Of a stretch of DNA of 34,029 nt, positions 8,261 to 17,086 are shown piece by piece. Source of the DNA: a bacterium (lineage in GTDB: Bacteria > Bacillota_I > Bacilli_A > Acholeplasmatales > JAEDCM01); NCBI GenBank assembly GCA_024694145.1, contig JAILKD010000088.1, positions 1 through 34,029 on the forward strand, given 5' to 3'. Below the pieces are notes generated by a model, which worked only from the letters and a program-made list of their open reading frames with translations, was not told the DNA's origin and searched no databases. Each line of letters begins with the position of its first letter. Position 1 is the first letter of the stretch. The position numbers and the translations under genes were made by a program.

Positions 8261-9814
8261 TTATTGTTTGTTTTTTTTAAATAAGAACTTTACTCTTTTT
8301 CTGAATGGTTTATATATAAATACTAATGACACAGGAATTACATTAATTGCTAGTGAAATAGAACCACTTACCAATAGGTGAAGCCATACATTAGTCGTAT
8401 TGAGTTCAATTAATGAAAACAATAAAACTTCAATCGTAAAAAACGCAATAAACGCGTAATTAATAATATAATATTTTATAGGCCTTTTTTTCATTCCATA
8501 TTTGAATAGTACAAGCGGTTCAACAATGTGATATATTAGTAAATCCACTACTATTGTCGCTATAAGAACTCCATATATGTCAAATGCTAACGCTAAGACG
8601 ATTGATAGAACAGCATTTAGAACAGCTGCAATAATTGAAACCCATCTATCTTTGTAGAATAGCCCAAACGAATCCTTAAAAACACTAGCAGATTGTCTCA
8701 TAAATTGAATGAAATAAGTAATGGATATAAGAATTATTAAATTATTTTCTAATTCTAAGTTTTCACCAAAACATATTGTTACTGCGTCTGTACAAACGGA
8801 ATAATACCCTAAGTAGAAAACTATTCCAAGAATGAAATTAATGCAATAAAAGAATTTGAAATAATCTAATTTTTCTTCTTTTGAAGCCTTAACTCCCATA
8901 TGCCCTAAGACAGATGTTAAAGGAACAATAAATAATTTTAACACTTCATTCATAGATGTTAAGATAAGTAAGTAATTAGAATAATATCCAAGTACTACCA
9001 CGCTTATAATTGCAGAAATAACCAAACTATCAACTGTACTAAATATTACATCACCGATTTTATGCATAAACATTGCTTTGACGTTTTTAGTTACTTCTTT
9101 TTTAGTTTCATCATCAATTTTTGCTTTTTCTTTTACAATATCTTTATAATGTTTGTTATTATATATGTAAAATAGCAAATATTGAACTGAAGATGCTATT
9201 ATTTTACATATACAAAATGCAATGAAAGATTTTGTATATATTAACACAATAATTTGCAATGCATACTGAACAAATAAGCCTAATGAAGTAATTATAGTGC
9301 TTATATAGTTGTTTTTATATGCATTAACAAGAGACATTCTTGCAGAGTAAAAATAAGTAATTGATATGGAAATCAGTGTAAGAACGTATGAGATTAAAAG
9401 CAACGATTTATCTGTATAATCTTTTGCTAAATATGGCAAGAATAAAAGAATGATTAGACCCAGTGCTGTAATTATTAAACCGATAACTAAGTATACTTTT
9501 TTAAAGAGACAATATAATTGACAAACTTTCTCTTTGTTATTATTAGCAATCGGCTCATACATACAGTAAATTATTGCTGTTCCAATACCAAGTTCTGCTA
9601 TAGATAGGAAACCAATTATACTTGTAAATAGCGCGTTAAAGCCGTTACACTCATTTCCGGTATATTTGATTAGAAATCTTCTAACAATTATTGATAGAAG
9701 TAATAGTAATACCTTGCATATTAAAGAGATAAATACATTTTTTTTAGCACGAACGTGATCAAAGGAATCAGAGGATTCAGTTTGTTCACGTTGTAAATCA
9801 TTTTCTATTTCCAT
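8261..9814 (-). CDS. Polysaccharide flippase (Wzx-like, MOP superfamily)
   Basis: This 517-aa protein has a soluble N-terminus of about 25 residues (rich in Glu/Asp), then roughly 14 hydrophobic segments spread through its length. The first membrane block (KNVFISLICKVLLLLLSIIVRRFLI) and the FNALFTSIIGFLSIAELGIGTAI block are typical of PST-type flippases in the MOP/MATE superfamily. These move the undecaprenyl-linked repeat unit to the outer face of the membrane. GGAG lies seven bases before ATG, and the start overlaps the end of rfbB by 17 bp, indicating coupled translation. It is the last gene before the internal promoter. Confidence 0.9.
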   Translation of the reverse strand: MEIENDLQREQTESSDSFDHVRAKKNVFISLICKVLLLLLSIIVRRFLIKYTGNECNGFNALFTSIIGFLSIAELGIGTAIIYCMYEPIANNNKEKVCQLYCLFKKVYLVIGLIITALGLIILLFLPYLAKDYTDKSLLLISYVLTLISISITYFYSARMSLVNAYKNNYISTIITSLGLFVQYALQIIVLIYTKSFIAFCICKIIASSVQYLLFYIYNNKHYKDIVKEKAKIDDETKKEVTKNVKAMFMHKIGDVIFSTVDSLVISAIISVVVLGYYSNYLLILTSMNEVLKLFIVPLTSVLGHMGVKASKEEKLDYFKFFYCINFILGIVFYLGYYSVCTDAVTICFGENLELENNLIILISITYFIQFMRQSASVFKDSFGLFYKDRWVSIIAAVLNAVLSIVLALAFDIYGVLIATIVVDLLIYHIVEPLVLFKYGMKKRPIKYYIINYAFIAFFTIEVLLFSLIELNTTNVWLHLLVSGSISLAINVIPVSLVFIYKPFRKRVKFLFKKNKQ

Positions 9815-10823
9815 AGTTTTTCTCCATAAATCTCATATATTCACCACTCAATATATGATTTATCCATTCTTGGTTTTCCAAATTCCATTTGATAGTTGGC
9901 CCAATACCTGTTTCAAATGTATATTTTGGTTTCCAACCAAGCTCAGTCATTATTTTAGTTGGATCCATTGCATAACGAAGATCATGACCTGCTCTATCTT
10001 TAACAAATGTAATTAGAGATTCAGGTTTACCTAATTCTTTAAGTATAGTTTTAACTACTTCAAGATTGGTTCTTTCGTTATGACCACCGATATTATAAAC
10101 TTCTCCATCTTTTCCTTTCCTTAAAATCAAATCAATAGCTGTACAGTGATCATATACGTGAAGCCAATCACGCACATTTTCACCTTTACCATAGATTGGT
10201 AGTGGTTCATCAGCTAATGCTTTTTTGATAATAAGTGGAATAAGTTTTTCAGGGAAATGATATGGTCCATAGTTATTGGAACATCTAGATATTGTGCATG
10301 GTAATCCAAATGTTCTATGGTATGCCATAACAAGTAAATCAGCACTTGCTTTACTTGCACTATATGGACTAGATGTATGTATTGGTGTATTCTCAGTAAA
10401 GAATAAATCAGGTCTATCTAGTGGAAGATCACCATATACTTCATCTGTTGATACTTGATGGTATCTTTTTATTCCATATTTTCTACAAGCATCCATTAGT
10501 GTTTGTGTACCAATAATGTTTGTTTGTAAGAAAATACCTGGATTTTCTATTGATCTATCTACATGACTTTCTGCAGCAAAATTTACTACATAGTCAAAAT
10601 TTTCTTTTTCAAATAATTTAAATACTTCTTCTCTATTACAAATATTTTCATGAACAAACTTAAAATTAGGCTTATTTATAATTGGTTCTAGAGTTTCCAT
10701 ATTTCCAGCATAAGTTAATGCATCTATACAGACGAATTTATCGTTTGGATATGTATTAACCATATAGTGGCAAAAATTACCACCAATAAATCCGGCTCCA
10801 CCGGTAATTAGGAATTTTGACAT
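9798..10823 (-). CDS. rfbB: dTDP-glucose 4,6-dehydratase
   Basis: RmlB converts dTDP-glucose to dTDP-4-keto-6-deoxy-D-glucose with tightly bound NAD+. The 341-aa protein has GGAGFIGGNF, NFAAESHVDRSI, the catalytic TDEVYG (Asp-Glu pair) and YSASK. It also has the NNYGP-x-x-FPEKLIP and GKGENVRDWLHVYDH blocks specific to this enzyme. GAGGAGG precedes the ATG. It is separated from rfbA and rfbC by wzx and the aminotransferase, so the rml genes are split across two transcription units. Confidence 0.96.
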   Translation of the reverse strand: MSKFLITGGAGFIGGNFCHYMVNTYPNDKFVCIDALTYAGNMETLEPIINKPNFKFVHENICNREEVFKLFEKENFDYVVNFAAESHVDRSIENPGIFLQTNIIGTQTLMDACRKYGIKRYHQVSTDEVYGDLPLDRPDLFFTENTPIHTSSPYSASKASADLLVMAYHRTFGLPCTISRCSNNYGPYHFPEKLIPLIIKKALADEPLPIYGKGENVRDWLHVYDHCTAIDLILRKGKDGEVYNIGGHNERTNLEVVKTILKELGKPESLITFVKDRAGHDLRYAMDPTKIMTELGWKPKYTFETGIGPTIKWNLENQEWINHILSGEYMRFMEKNYGNRK

Positions 10824-10849
10824 ATTATTCCTCCTCGTTTAAAATATAA

Positions 10850-11821
10850 TTATTCATTTTTGCTCAAAAGAAGATTTTTAAACTTATCATAAGTGTAATA
10901 GAAATCATACTTATTAATAACTTCTTCAGATATTTGGACATATGGCGTTGATAAAAAATTCTTAATAATATTAGAGTCAGTTTTTTCATCAATAATTAGT
11001 ATGTTATTTTCATTATAAAAATCGTAGTTTACTAAGTCGACATTATTTGTAATTAATTTCTTTTTGAATATTAACGACTCAATAGTACGAAAAGATATAT
11101 TGTTATCACTTGTTATATCTAGCAAACATTTTGATTTTATAACATTGCTTAGGTATTCATCAAAAGAGATATATTTTTTTATGTAGTTTATTTTTCCAAA
11201 AGTTTTCTTTTTTCCTTCCTTATCGGCAAAGATATCTATTTTTGTTTTATAGTTATCCATAATGTTTGCAACTTTTGAAATTAAATCAAATCTCCCTTTA
11301 TCTCTTCCTAGAAAGTATAAATCAATTTCATTTTTTTTAGGAACAAAGATCTTATTGAGTGAAACAAGGTGAAAATCATTTGTATATTTTAATGCATATT
11401 TTTCGCTATCTTTTTTGCTATATGTATATATATTTTCTTTTTTTATGTATTTTGAGAATTTATTAAAATTTTTTTCACTTAATTTATTCCATATCAATAA
11501 ATAAATATTTCCTTTTTTATCATGAGTCTTTATAAATAATAACAATTCTTCAGTCAAATATGAGTCTAAAATGACAATTTTAGAACCATTTGTTATACTT
11601 TCTATTAATTTTTTGTTAAAGGCTATTTTGCAAACAAAATTATTAAATTTTGAATTTTTCATTTTTTTGTTTTTTGATACGAAGAACCTGTTTATTTTTT
11701 TTAATACTTTTACAAAAATATTATTTTTTTTATAGGTGTAAACTAGGTTACATCTTGACGTGTCTATGTATTTATAATAATATTCATCTTCTCTTGTAAG
11801 TGAGAAAAGAAAATCACACAT
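10850..11821 (-). CDS. Divergent glycosyltransferase-like protein
   Basis: This soluble 323-aa protein is very rich in Lys and Asn. Its second half holds DLYFLGRDKGRFDLI, then SFDEYLSNVIKSKCLLDIT, FRTIESLIFKKKLITNN and YDFYNENNILII. I associate this pattern with a poorly described GT-B-like family common in Firmicutes and Bacteroidota glycan loci; the TIESLIFKKKLITNN block would be the counterpart of the donor-binding E-x7-E region. The first half has no clear motif. The track's TTG start is less likely than the ATG eleven codons later, which has GGAGAGTG six bases upstream. Its place between an acetyltransferase and rfbB supports a role in repeat-unit assembly. The sugar is unknown. Confidence 0.6.
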   Translation of the reverse strand: MCDFLFSLTREDEYYYKYIDTSRCNLVYTYKKNNIFVKVLKKINRFFVSKNKKMKNSKFNNFVCKIAFNKKLIESITNGSKIVILDSYLTEELLLFIKTHDKKGNIYLLIWNKLSEKNFNKFSKYIKKENIYTYSKKDSEKYALKYTNDFHLVSLNKIFVPKKNEIDLYFLGRDKGRFDLISKVANIMDNYKTKIDIFADKEGKKKTFGKINYIKKYISFDEYLSNVIKSKCLLDITSDNNISFRTIESLIFKKKLITNNVDLVNYDFYNENNILIIDEKTDSNIIKNFLSTPYVQISEEVINKYDFYYTYDKFKNLLLSKNE

Positions 11822-11846
11822 TTTGTTCACTCTCCATTTTAAAATA

Positions 11847-12344
11847 TTATTCAAATCTATTTTTTATAAATTTTGCTGGTACTCCGCCCCATATTTCATT
11901 TGCCCCAACTTTTTTTGAAATTGTGCTATTGGCACCAATGATTGCTCCATCTTCAATATGTGCACCAGGCAATATAGTGCAATTTGCACCAATCCATACA
12001 TTATTTCCGATAAATACTTCTCCTTTTATGAAAGAATTTGCCATATTATCAGATTTATAGTCATGATTATGATCGACTATAACAACATTTGGGCCAATTA
12101 TTACGTTGTTTCCCATAGTGATACTATTTTGGCAAGTTATAAATGTATTTCTATTAAAGAAAATATTACTGCCCATAGATAATTTACTATTTTTTCTAAT
12201 AACAATTTTACAATATTCTCTCATTTGAATTGTAGAATGAATAAAAGTAGATTTTTTATCTTTTTTTATGCAAGATTTTTTTCCTATATTTGATTTTGTT
12301 CCAAAACCATATCTAACACTTCTTAGTTTGTCAAAAATATTCAT
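11847..12344 (-). CDS. Hexapeptide-repeat O-acetyltransferase (WbbJ-like)
   Basis: This 165-aa protein carries left-handed beta-helix hexapeptide repeats from about residue 60 to 155: MGNNVIIGPNVVIVDHNHDY, then IGNNVWIGANCTILPGAHIEDGAIIGANS, closing with WGGVPAKFI. The DHNHDY segment contains the His expected for catalysis in maltose/galactoside-type acetyltransferases, and the GGVPAK motif binds acetyl-CoA. It probably acetylates a sugar of the repeat unit, or the amino group made by the DegT aminotransferase. Sequence does not separate O- from N-acetylation, and the short N-terminus favours the O-type. The SD is AGGAG, seven bases before ATG. Confidence 0.85.
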   Translation of the reverse strand: MNIFDKLRSVRYGFGTKSNIGKKSCIKKDKKSTFIHSTIQMREYCKIVIRKNSKLSMGSNIFFNRNTFITCQNSITMGNNVIIGPNVVIVDHNHDYKSDNMANSFIKGEVFIGNNVWIGANCTILPGAHIEDGAIIGANSTISKKVGANEIWGGVPAKFIKNRFE

Positions 12345-12383
12345 TTTTTCACTCCTAACTTATTACTAATGATTTGTTGTTAT

Positions 12384-13556
12384 TTATTTTGATATAGATT
12401 TAAGCAATGCCGATAACCTTTCATAGTATTTATCAGTTGTATTATTCTCTTCTATTTTTTTATAATTTGAGTTAACAATTGAAAAATAATCTTCTTTTTC
12501 CAAATTATAAGTATAATCTAACTTCGCTACTACATCGTTTATATCAAGGATATTAAATAAAAGATTATCGTTCTTTATCATACCTTTTATTCCTCCTCGA
12601 TTTGATCCAATAACAAGAGTTTTATTTGCCATAGGTTCTAAAACTGTATTTGGATAATTTTCTATCCAAAGAGAAGGAACAACAACACAATATACTTCTT
12701 TTAACTTTTCTAAAACATAATCATTTTTCATATATCCTAAATACTTTATGTTATCTTTATTTGATATTGCATCATTGAATAATTGCTCTTCTTCGGGTAC
12801 TACTTTCCCGATAAAGTGAAGTTCAACGTTATCTTTTCCGTTTGAGAAAGTATCAAAGGCTTCAATAAGTCTCATTACGCCCTTGGTTTTTTCAATCATA
12901 CCATAGTATAGATAGATCCTTTTCTCAAGAATTTCTTTTTCTTTTACTGCTATCTTTTTAAAGTCAAAAGGATTATTAATACAAACTATATCATATCCGT
13001 TTTTCTTACATTTTTCTGTTAATTCTTCACTAGGGCATATAAATTTTTTGATTGCTTTAAATTTGAATTTATTAATTCTCTTGAAAGAGCATTGTTTAAA
13101 TTTTGCTTTAAATCCTTTTTTCTTTAAACACTTTTTACAACTATTGAATTTATAGCCAGTACATTCACTAAAATCATCAAATATGCATGTTGTTTTTGAA
13201 CATACAGCTCCATAATCCCTAATTGTTTGAACTGCATTATATTTTTTTACTGCACTATATACAGTTATAGGACAAGCAAATATATTATTAATATGTATAT
13301 AGTCTGGATTATAAGAGGATATTATTTTCTTAATTTTTCTTTTAAGAAAATGATTCACAAATAATTTATTGTATACTTTTGCAATGAAAGTATGATTAAT
13401 TTTTATATTTATATTATTATCTATTTGTGTATTTTTTGGATCAAAGCTAAGAAATAAAACATCATCACCATGCGATTTTAGTGTATCCATTTCTCTTCTG
13501 GTTTGAAGTTCTGCTCCACCACACTCAATGAAATCATTTATTAGCAATACTTTCAC
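12384..13556 (-). CDS. Glycosyltransferase family 4
   Basis: This is a GT-B fold enzyme of 390 aa. MKVLLINDFIECGGAELQTRREMDTL matches the GT4 acceptor-domain start. A Cys-rich insert (about residues 115-155) recalls the Cys-containing segment found in many GT4 enzymes of O-antigen loci. The donor domain holds LYYGMIEKTKGV, FIGKV and ENYPNTVLEPMANKTLVIGSNRGG, which includes the E-x7-E type nucleotide-sugar contacts. I start at the GTG with AAGGTGG placed correctly, three codons inside the track ORF. The gene overlaps the end of the upstream polymerase by 23 bp. Donor and acceptor sugars are unknown. Confidence 0.85.
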   Translation of the reverse strand: MKVLLINDFIECGGAELQTRREMDTLKSHGDDVLFLSFDPKNTQIDNNINIKINHTFIAKVYNKLFVNHFLKRKIKKIISSYNPDYIHINNIFACPITVYSAVKKYNAVQTIRDYGAVCSKTTCIFDDFSECTGYKFNSCKKCLKKKGFKAKFKQCSFKRINKFKFKAIKKFICPSEELTEKCKKNGYDIVCINNPFDFKKIAVKEKEILEKRIYLYYGMIEKTKGVMRLIEAFDTFSNGKDNVELHFIGKVVPEEEQLFNDAISNKDNIKYLGYMKNDYVLEKLKEVYCVVVPSLWIENYPNTVLEPMANKTLVIGSNRGGIKGMIKNDNLLFNILDINDVVAKLDYTYNLEKEDYFSIVNSNYKKIEENNTTDKYYERLSALLKSISK

Positions 13557-14880
13557 TTGAACCACCTTCTTTTTCAGATAATACTACCGTTTTTTTATCT
13601 TGACAATTTAAAATTGAATCAATAAACATAACAGGGAACATCCATATAATGTAGAATAATAAATTGTTGAAAAAACTAACAAATACAGAGGATATAATTA
13701 TTATCTTTACTGAATTATTTATATAGTGTTTGTCTTTTCTACTTATAACTTTGTATAATAATGCTATGAATAAAATAAACCCTATTAAGCCAGTTGTAAC
13801 TAAAACAAATAATATTGATGAGTCCATACCATAGCTTGCTGCTCTACCGACTTCTTCACCAATATTGTTTTTATAAGCTCCTAACATATTGTAACCTATA
13901 CCGATGAAGTTACTGTCTTTAAAATATTCAAAACTAGTTTTCCAAGAATCAAATCTATGCATAGCCGATGGGTCAGTAGCAAAATTTCTTATTCTTACAA
14001 ATACTGAAATGTTTGAAAAAAAGAACATGAATACAAAAACAATCATCATTATACCGATTAATGAGAAAGTAATTATACTCGTCTTTCTTTTCATTCCAAA
14101 CAAGAAAAAAACAACCAAAAAAGAAATTGCTAATCCTACTATACCACTGCGGGATTTAGTTAACAAAATTGCAATTGTAAAGAATACAAGTTCAAAAAGC
14201 AATTTAATTTTTTCTGAATTATTTTCCTTGTTTTTTCCTCGAATAGACAATAATTGTGAAAGACAAATAGCAATCGGAATGATAAGACACGATGCTAAAT
14301 AATTAGGGTCAAAATAAGTTGAAAGCATTCTATCATGATGAGGATCAGGATTTGCCCAATAAAAACCTAATTTATAAAAAACGTCATACCAGTCGAATGC
14401 AACAGGGTATACTAGTAATTGGATTAGTCCAATTAGGACCACTATTACATAGCATGCTTTTACAAATTTTAGAAGTTTATATTTTGAAATGTTTTCTTTT
14501 TTTATAAGGAAATGAAGAGCTTTTATTAATAATATTAAGTGAATAATTCTTAGCAAATAAAAGAAGCCATAGAATGAGTCACTTAAAGAATATTTGTTTA
14601 TGAATATACATGCTATATCAAGAATAATGACATATAAAATCCAAATATATAATAATAAATACCTTTTTTTTATAACAAAAAAATTTTTTTGTCTATAAAA
14701 TAGCAAGCACATAATAACAGATAGAAAAGTAATTATTGAAAACAATTCAGATATTTTTACAGGAAATCTTTCTCCAAGATTTATTGTAAATGCATTTGCT
14801 AAAACCAAATAGGAAAATATTTGTAGATAAACAATTGCAGCTACTATTAAGTTTTTTTTATTTTTCTTTGTAACACTCAT
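13534..14880 (-). CDS. Wzy-like O-antigen polymerase family protein
   Basis: This 448-aa integral membrane protein has about 11-12 membrane segments. Visible family features are TKSRSGIVGLAISFLV in the central region, FIGIGYNMLGAY in the large periplasmic-type loop, and SSILFVLVTTGLIGFILFI near the end, the pattern of Wzy/O-antigen ligase proteins. It sits among the glycosyltransferases, as polymerases usually do, and is the better candidate for the repeat-unit polymerase of this locus. GAGGAGAT precedes ATG at good distance. Wzy proteins are too divergent to predict linkage. Confidence 0.82.
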   Translation of the reverse strand: MSVTKKNKKNLIVAAIVYLQIFSYLVLANAFTINLGERFPVKISELFSIITFLSVIMCLLFYRQKNFFVIKKRYLLLYIWILYVIILDIACIFINKYSLSDSFYGFFYLLRIIHLILLIKALHFLIKKENISKYKLLKFVKACYVIVVLIGLIQLLVYPVAFDWYDVFYKLGFYWANPDPHHDRMLSTYFDPNYLASCLIIPIAICLSQLLSIRGKNKENNSEKIKLLFELVFFTIAILLTKSRSGIVGLAISFLVVFFLFGMKRKTSIITFSLIGIMMIVFVFMFFFSNISVFVRIRNFATDPSAMHRFDSWKTSFEYFKDSNFIGIGYNMLGAYKNNIGEEVGRAASYGMDSSILFVLVTTGLIGFILFIALLYKVISRKDKHYINNSVKIIIISSVFVSFFNNLLFYIIWMFPVMFIDSILNCQDKKTVVLSEKEGGSSESIANK

Positions 14881-14919
14881 TGCTATCTCCTCAAATATTT
14901 CTTAGTTAATGGTTAATAA

Positions 14920-15942
14920 TTATTTGTTATTATCAATGATTTCTAATATTTTTTTTATTCCTTTTGAGTAGTCATATTTATCATTTGTGCTTTTCTTTAA
15001 ATCAACTACAGGGTTTGCTTGTTGAATTTTATTCAATAAATCTATACTATTTTCTGATTCAAAAAATACAACATCCAAATTATGATATATTTCTTTAAAA
15101 ACTTCAATATCGCTTATTATTGGTTTTGTTCCTAAATATAATGCTTCTAGTGGTGGAATTCCAAAACCTTCGTATAGACTTGGTTGGATAAGGAATTTTG
15201 CTTGTGAGATGTAGCTAAATAATTCATCATCAGATATTCTGCCAGTAAAATGAATATTAGGATTACTCATATATTTAGTTAATGAATTATCTTTGGTTCT
15301 AAATTTATCCTTTTCTCCAACCAAGTATAACTCAATACTAGTATCTTTTATTGCTTCAAGAAGTACAGATATGCCTTTTTGCTTTTTTATATTTCCTACG
15401 AATAGAATATAATCCTTTTTTTGACAATTGTTTTTCATTTTTTTATATGAAATTATTGATTGTGATAATCCATTGTAAATTACTATGATATCTTTTTTAC
15501 ATTTTGGGAAAAAATAGTTGATTCTTTCTTTTGTAAAATTAGATACTGTAAAAATCGCAGAAGACTTTTTAATACATCTCTTGTAAAAGTGTTTTTTTAT
15601 TAAAGAATCAATAAAACCATTTGTTGTATCTTTAAAATCTAAAAACATTAAATCATGTATCATTGTATATGTATCAATTTTAACATGATATGGAATAATA
15701 AAATTAGGTGTAAAGAAAGCATCATATTTATTTATTTCTTTACTTACAAATAATCCTTTTTTTGATACAGGATAATTGTTATCATCGATGATATTACTTT
15801 CTATACCATATTCCTTTAATTTATTTTTATTTCCTAGAAAATAGAATTCTGCAGTATCAGGAAGATTTGTGATAAAACCTTCTAGCACTCTTCCTATTCC
15901 TGACATTCCAATATATCTGCAATCTATTACTATTTTTTTCAT
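14920..15942 (-). CDS. Glycosyltransferase family 4
   Basis: This 340-aa GT-B protein has DCRYIGMSGIGRVLEGF at the N-terminus (glycine loop after strand 1), YTMIHDLMFLDF around residue 95, and VSNFTKERI. The donor domain carries ILFVGNIKKQKGI, LVGEKDKF and QPSLYEGFGIPPLEALYLGTKPIIS. The EGFGIPPLEA block is the classic E-x7-E of GT4. Closest in style to mannosyl- or rhamnosyl-transferases of O-antigen loci. It overlaps the upstream glycosyltransferase by the tetranucleotide ATGA, with AGGTGAG inside the upstream gene's last codons, so translation is coupled. Confidence 0.88.
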   Translation of the reverse strand: MKKIVIDCRYIGMSGIGRVLEGFITNLPDTAEFYFLGNKNKLKEYGIESNIIDDNNYPVSKKGLFVSKEINKYDAFFTPNFIIPYHVKIDTYTMIHDLMFLDFKDTTNGFIDSLIKKHFYKRCIKKSSAIFTVSNFTKERINYFFPKCKKDIIVIYNGLSQSIISYKKMKNNCQKKDYILFVGNIKKQKGISVLLEAIKDTSIELYLVGEKDKFRTKDNSLTKYMSNPNIHFTGRISDDELFSYISQAKFLIQPSLYEGFGIPPLEALYLGTKPIISDIEVFKEIYHNLDVVFFESENSIDLLNKIQQANPVVDLKKSTNDKYDYSKGIKKILEIIDNNK

Positions 15943-17066
15943 TCTAGCTCACCTAGAAGATTATTTATGTTTTTCTTGAATTCTTCTGAAGAAAATAATT
16001 CTTCTACTCTTTCTTTTGCGTTCTTTTCAAATTTATTTCTTAGTTTTTCATCATTTTTTAATGTTTCAATTGCTTTTGCAAAAGCTTCATCGTTACTATT
16101 TTCAACCTCTAGTCCTGTTACATCTTTTAAAGAAACATAATTTACTCCACTACATGGAATATTAAAAGTAACGGATGCTTTTTGATAATACATTGCTTCT
16201 GCTAAGCCAATACCAAAAGCCTCGTTTTTAGTAATAGACGGGAAACAGAAAATATCACATGCTAAAATGGTTGCTTTTAATTCATCATCAGGAATTGCTC
16301 CTAAAAAACGAACTTTATTATCATTTTTTGCAGCTTTTTTTAATTCATCAGTTAGCTTTCCTTTTCCACCAATTAAAACAACATAATCATCGCTTAATAA
16401 CTTTGATGCATTTACTAAATGAATTAAACCTTTGTATGGAACATGACGTCCAAATCCAAATAATATTGTTTTATCCTTGTATTGATCTTTAATATCTTGT
16501 GCTTTTTTTAAATCAATATCAGTATATGATAATCTTTTTTCATCAATACAATTAGGTATAACAACTACTTTTTCTTTCTTTTGACTTAACCATGGACTTT
16601 CTTCTTTGTAATTAGGACTTGTAGCAATTATTTTATCAGCATACTTTAATAGTCTTTTGTTTTGGCCGTTAAACAATTTTCCTAATATTTTTTGTTTTGT
16701 TATATCTAAATGCCAGTAGATAATGAACTTAAATTCTTTATGTTTTAAATGCTTCATTAAACTATGAGCTACAAACGGGTTTGGATAATGAAAAATTACT
16801 ATATCTGGCTTGAATTCTTTTAAAAGCTTTTTTAATTTTTTCCCAAAGGATAAAGCTATTGATTGAGATGATATTTTTACTTGGCAATTTACTCTAGTTA
16901 CTTCTACTCCATCAACTGTATCAATAACATTTCCTTTTTCATGGTTAAAACAAATAATTTTTTGTTCATAATTATCTTTTATAGAATTCAAGATATCACG
17001 TGTAACTTGTTCTATTCCACCTATATGTGGATACATATAGTTTGTTATTTGTAGTACTTTTTTCAT
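15939..17066 (-). CDS. Glycosyltransferase family 4
   Basis: This 375-aa GT-B enzyme shows KVLQITNYMYPHIGGIEQVTRDI at the start, HYPNPFVAHSLM, and IATSPNY. The donor domain has ILFGFGRHVPYKGLIHLV, LIGGKGKL and FCFPSITKNEAFGIGLAEAMYYQKASV (E-x7-E site). This subfamily often transfers mannose or a related GDP-sugar, and the neighbouring manC fits that, but donor specificity is inference. The track's first Met overlaps the manC stop without a useful SD. The Met seven codons later begins the conserved strand and has a weak GTGGGG upstream, so I use it with some doubt. Confidence 0.88.
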   Translation of the reverse strand: MKKVLQITNYMYPHIGGIEQVTRDILNSIKDNYEQKIICFNHEKGNVIDTVDGVEVTRVNCQVKISSQSIALSFGKKLKKLLKEFKPDIVIFHYPNPFVAHSLMKHLKHKEFKFIIYWHLDITKQKILGKLFNGQNKRLLKYADKIIATSPNYKEESPWLSQKKEKVVVIPNCIDEKRLSYTDIDLKKAQDIKDQYKDKTILFGFGRHVPYKGLIHLVNASKLLSDDYVVLIGGKGKLTDELKKAAKNDNKVRFLGAIPDDELKATILACDIFCFPSITKNEAFGIGLAEAMYYQKASVTFNIPCSGVNYVSLKDVTGLEVENSNDEAFAKAIETLKNDEKLRNKFEKNAKERVEELFSSEEFKKNINNLLGELE

Positions 17067-17086
17067 TATATAAACCCCACGTTTCA

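Noticed and set aside
10276-10458. Track ORFs on the opposite strand of glycan genes (for example 10276-10458, 13904-14302, 19586-19891, 21257-21523)
   Set aside because: They lie wholly inside well-supported genes on the other strand, lack SD sequences and have no recognisable domains. They are shadows.
11800-12182. Two plus-strand ORFs over the acetyltransferase
   Set aside because: They mirror the hexapeptide repeats of the real minus-strand gene.
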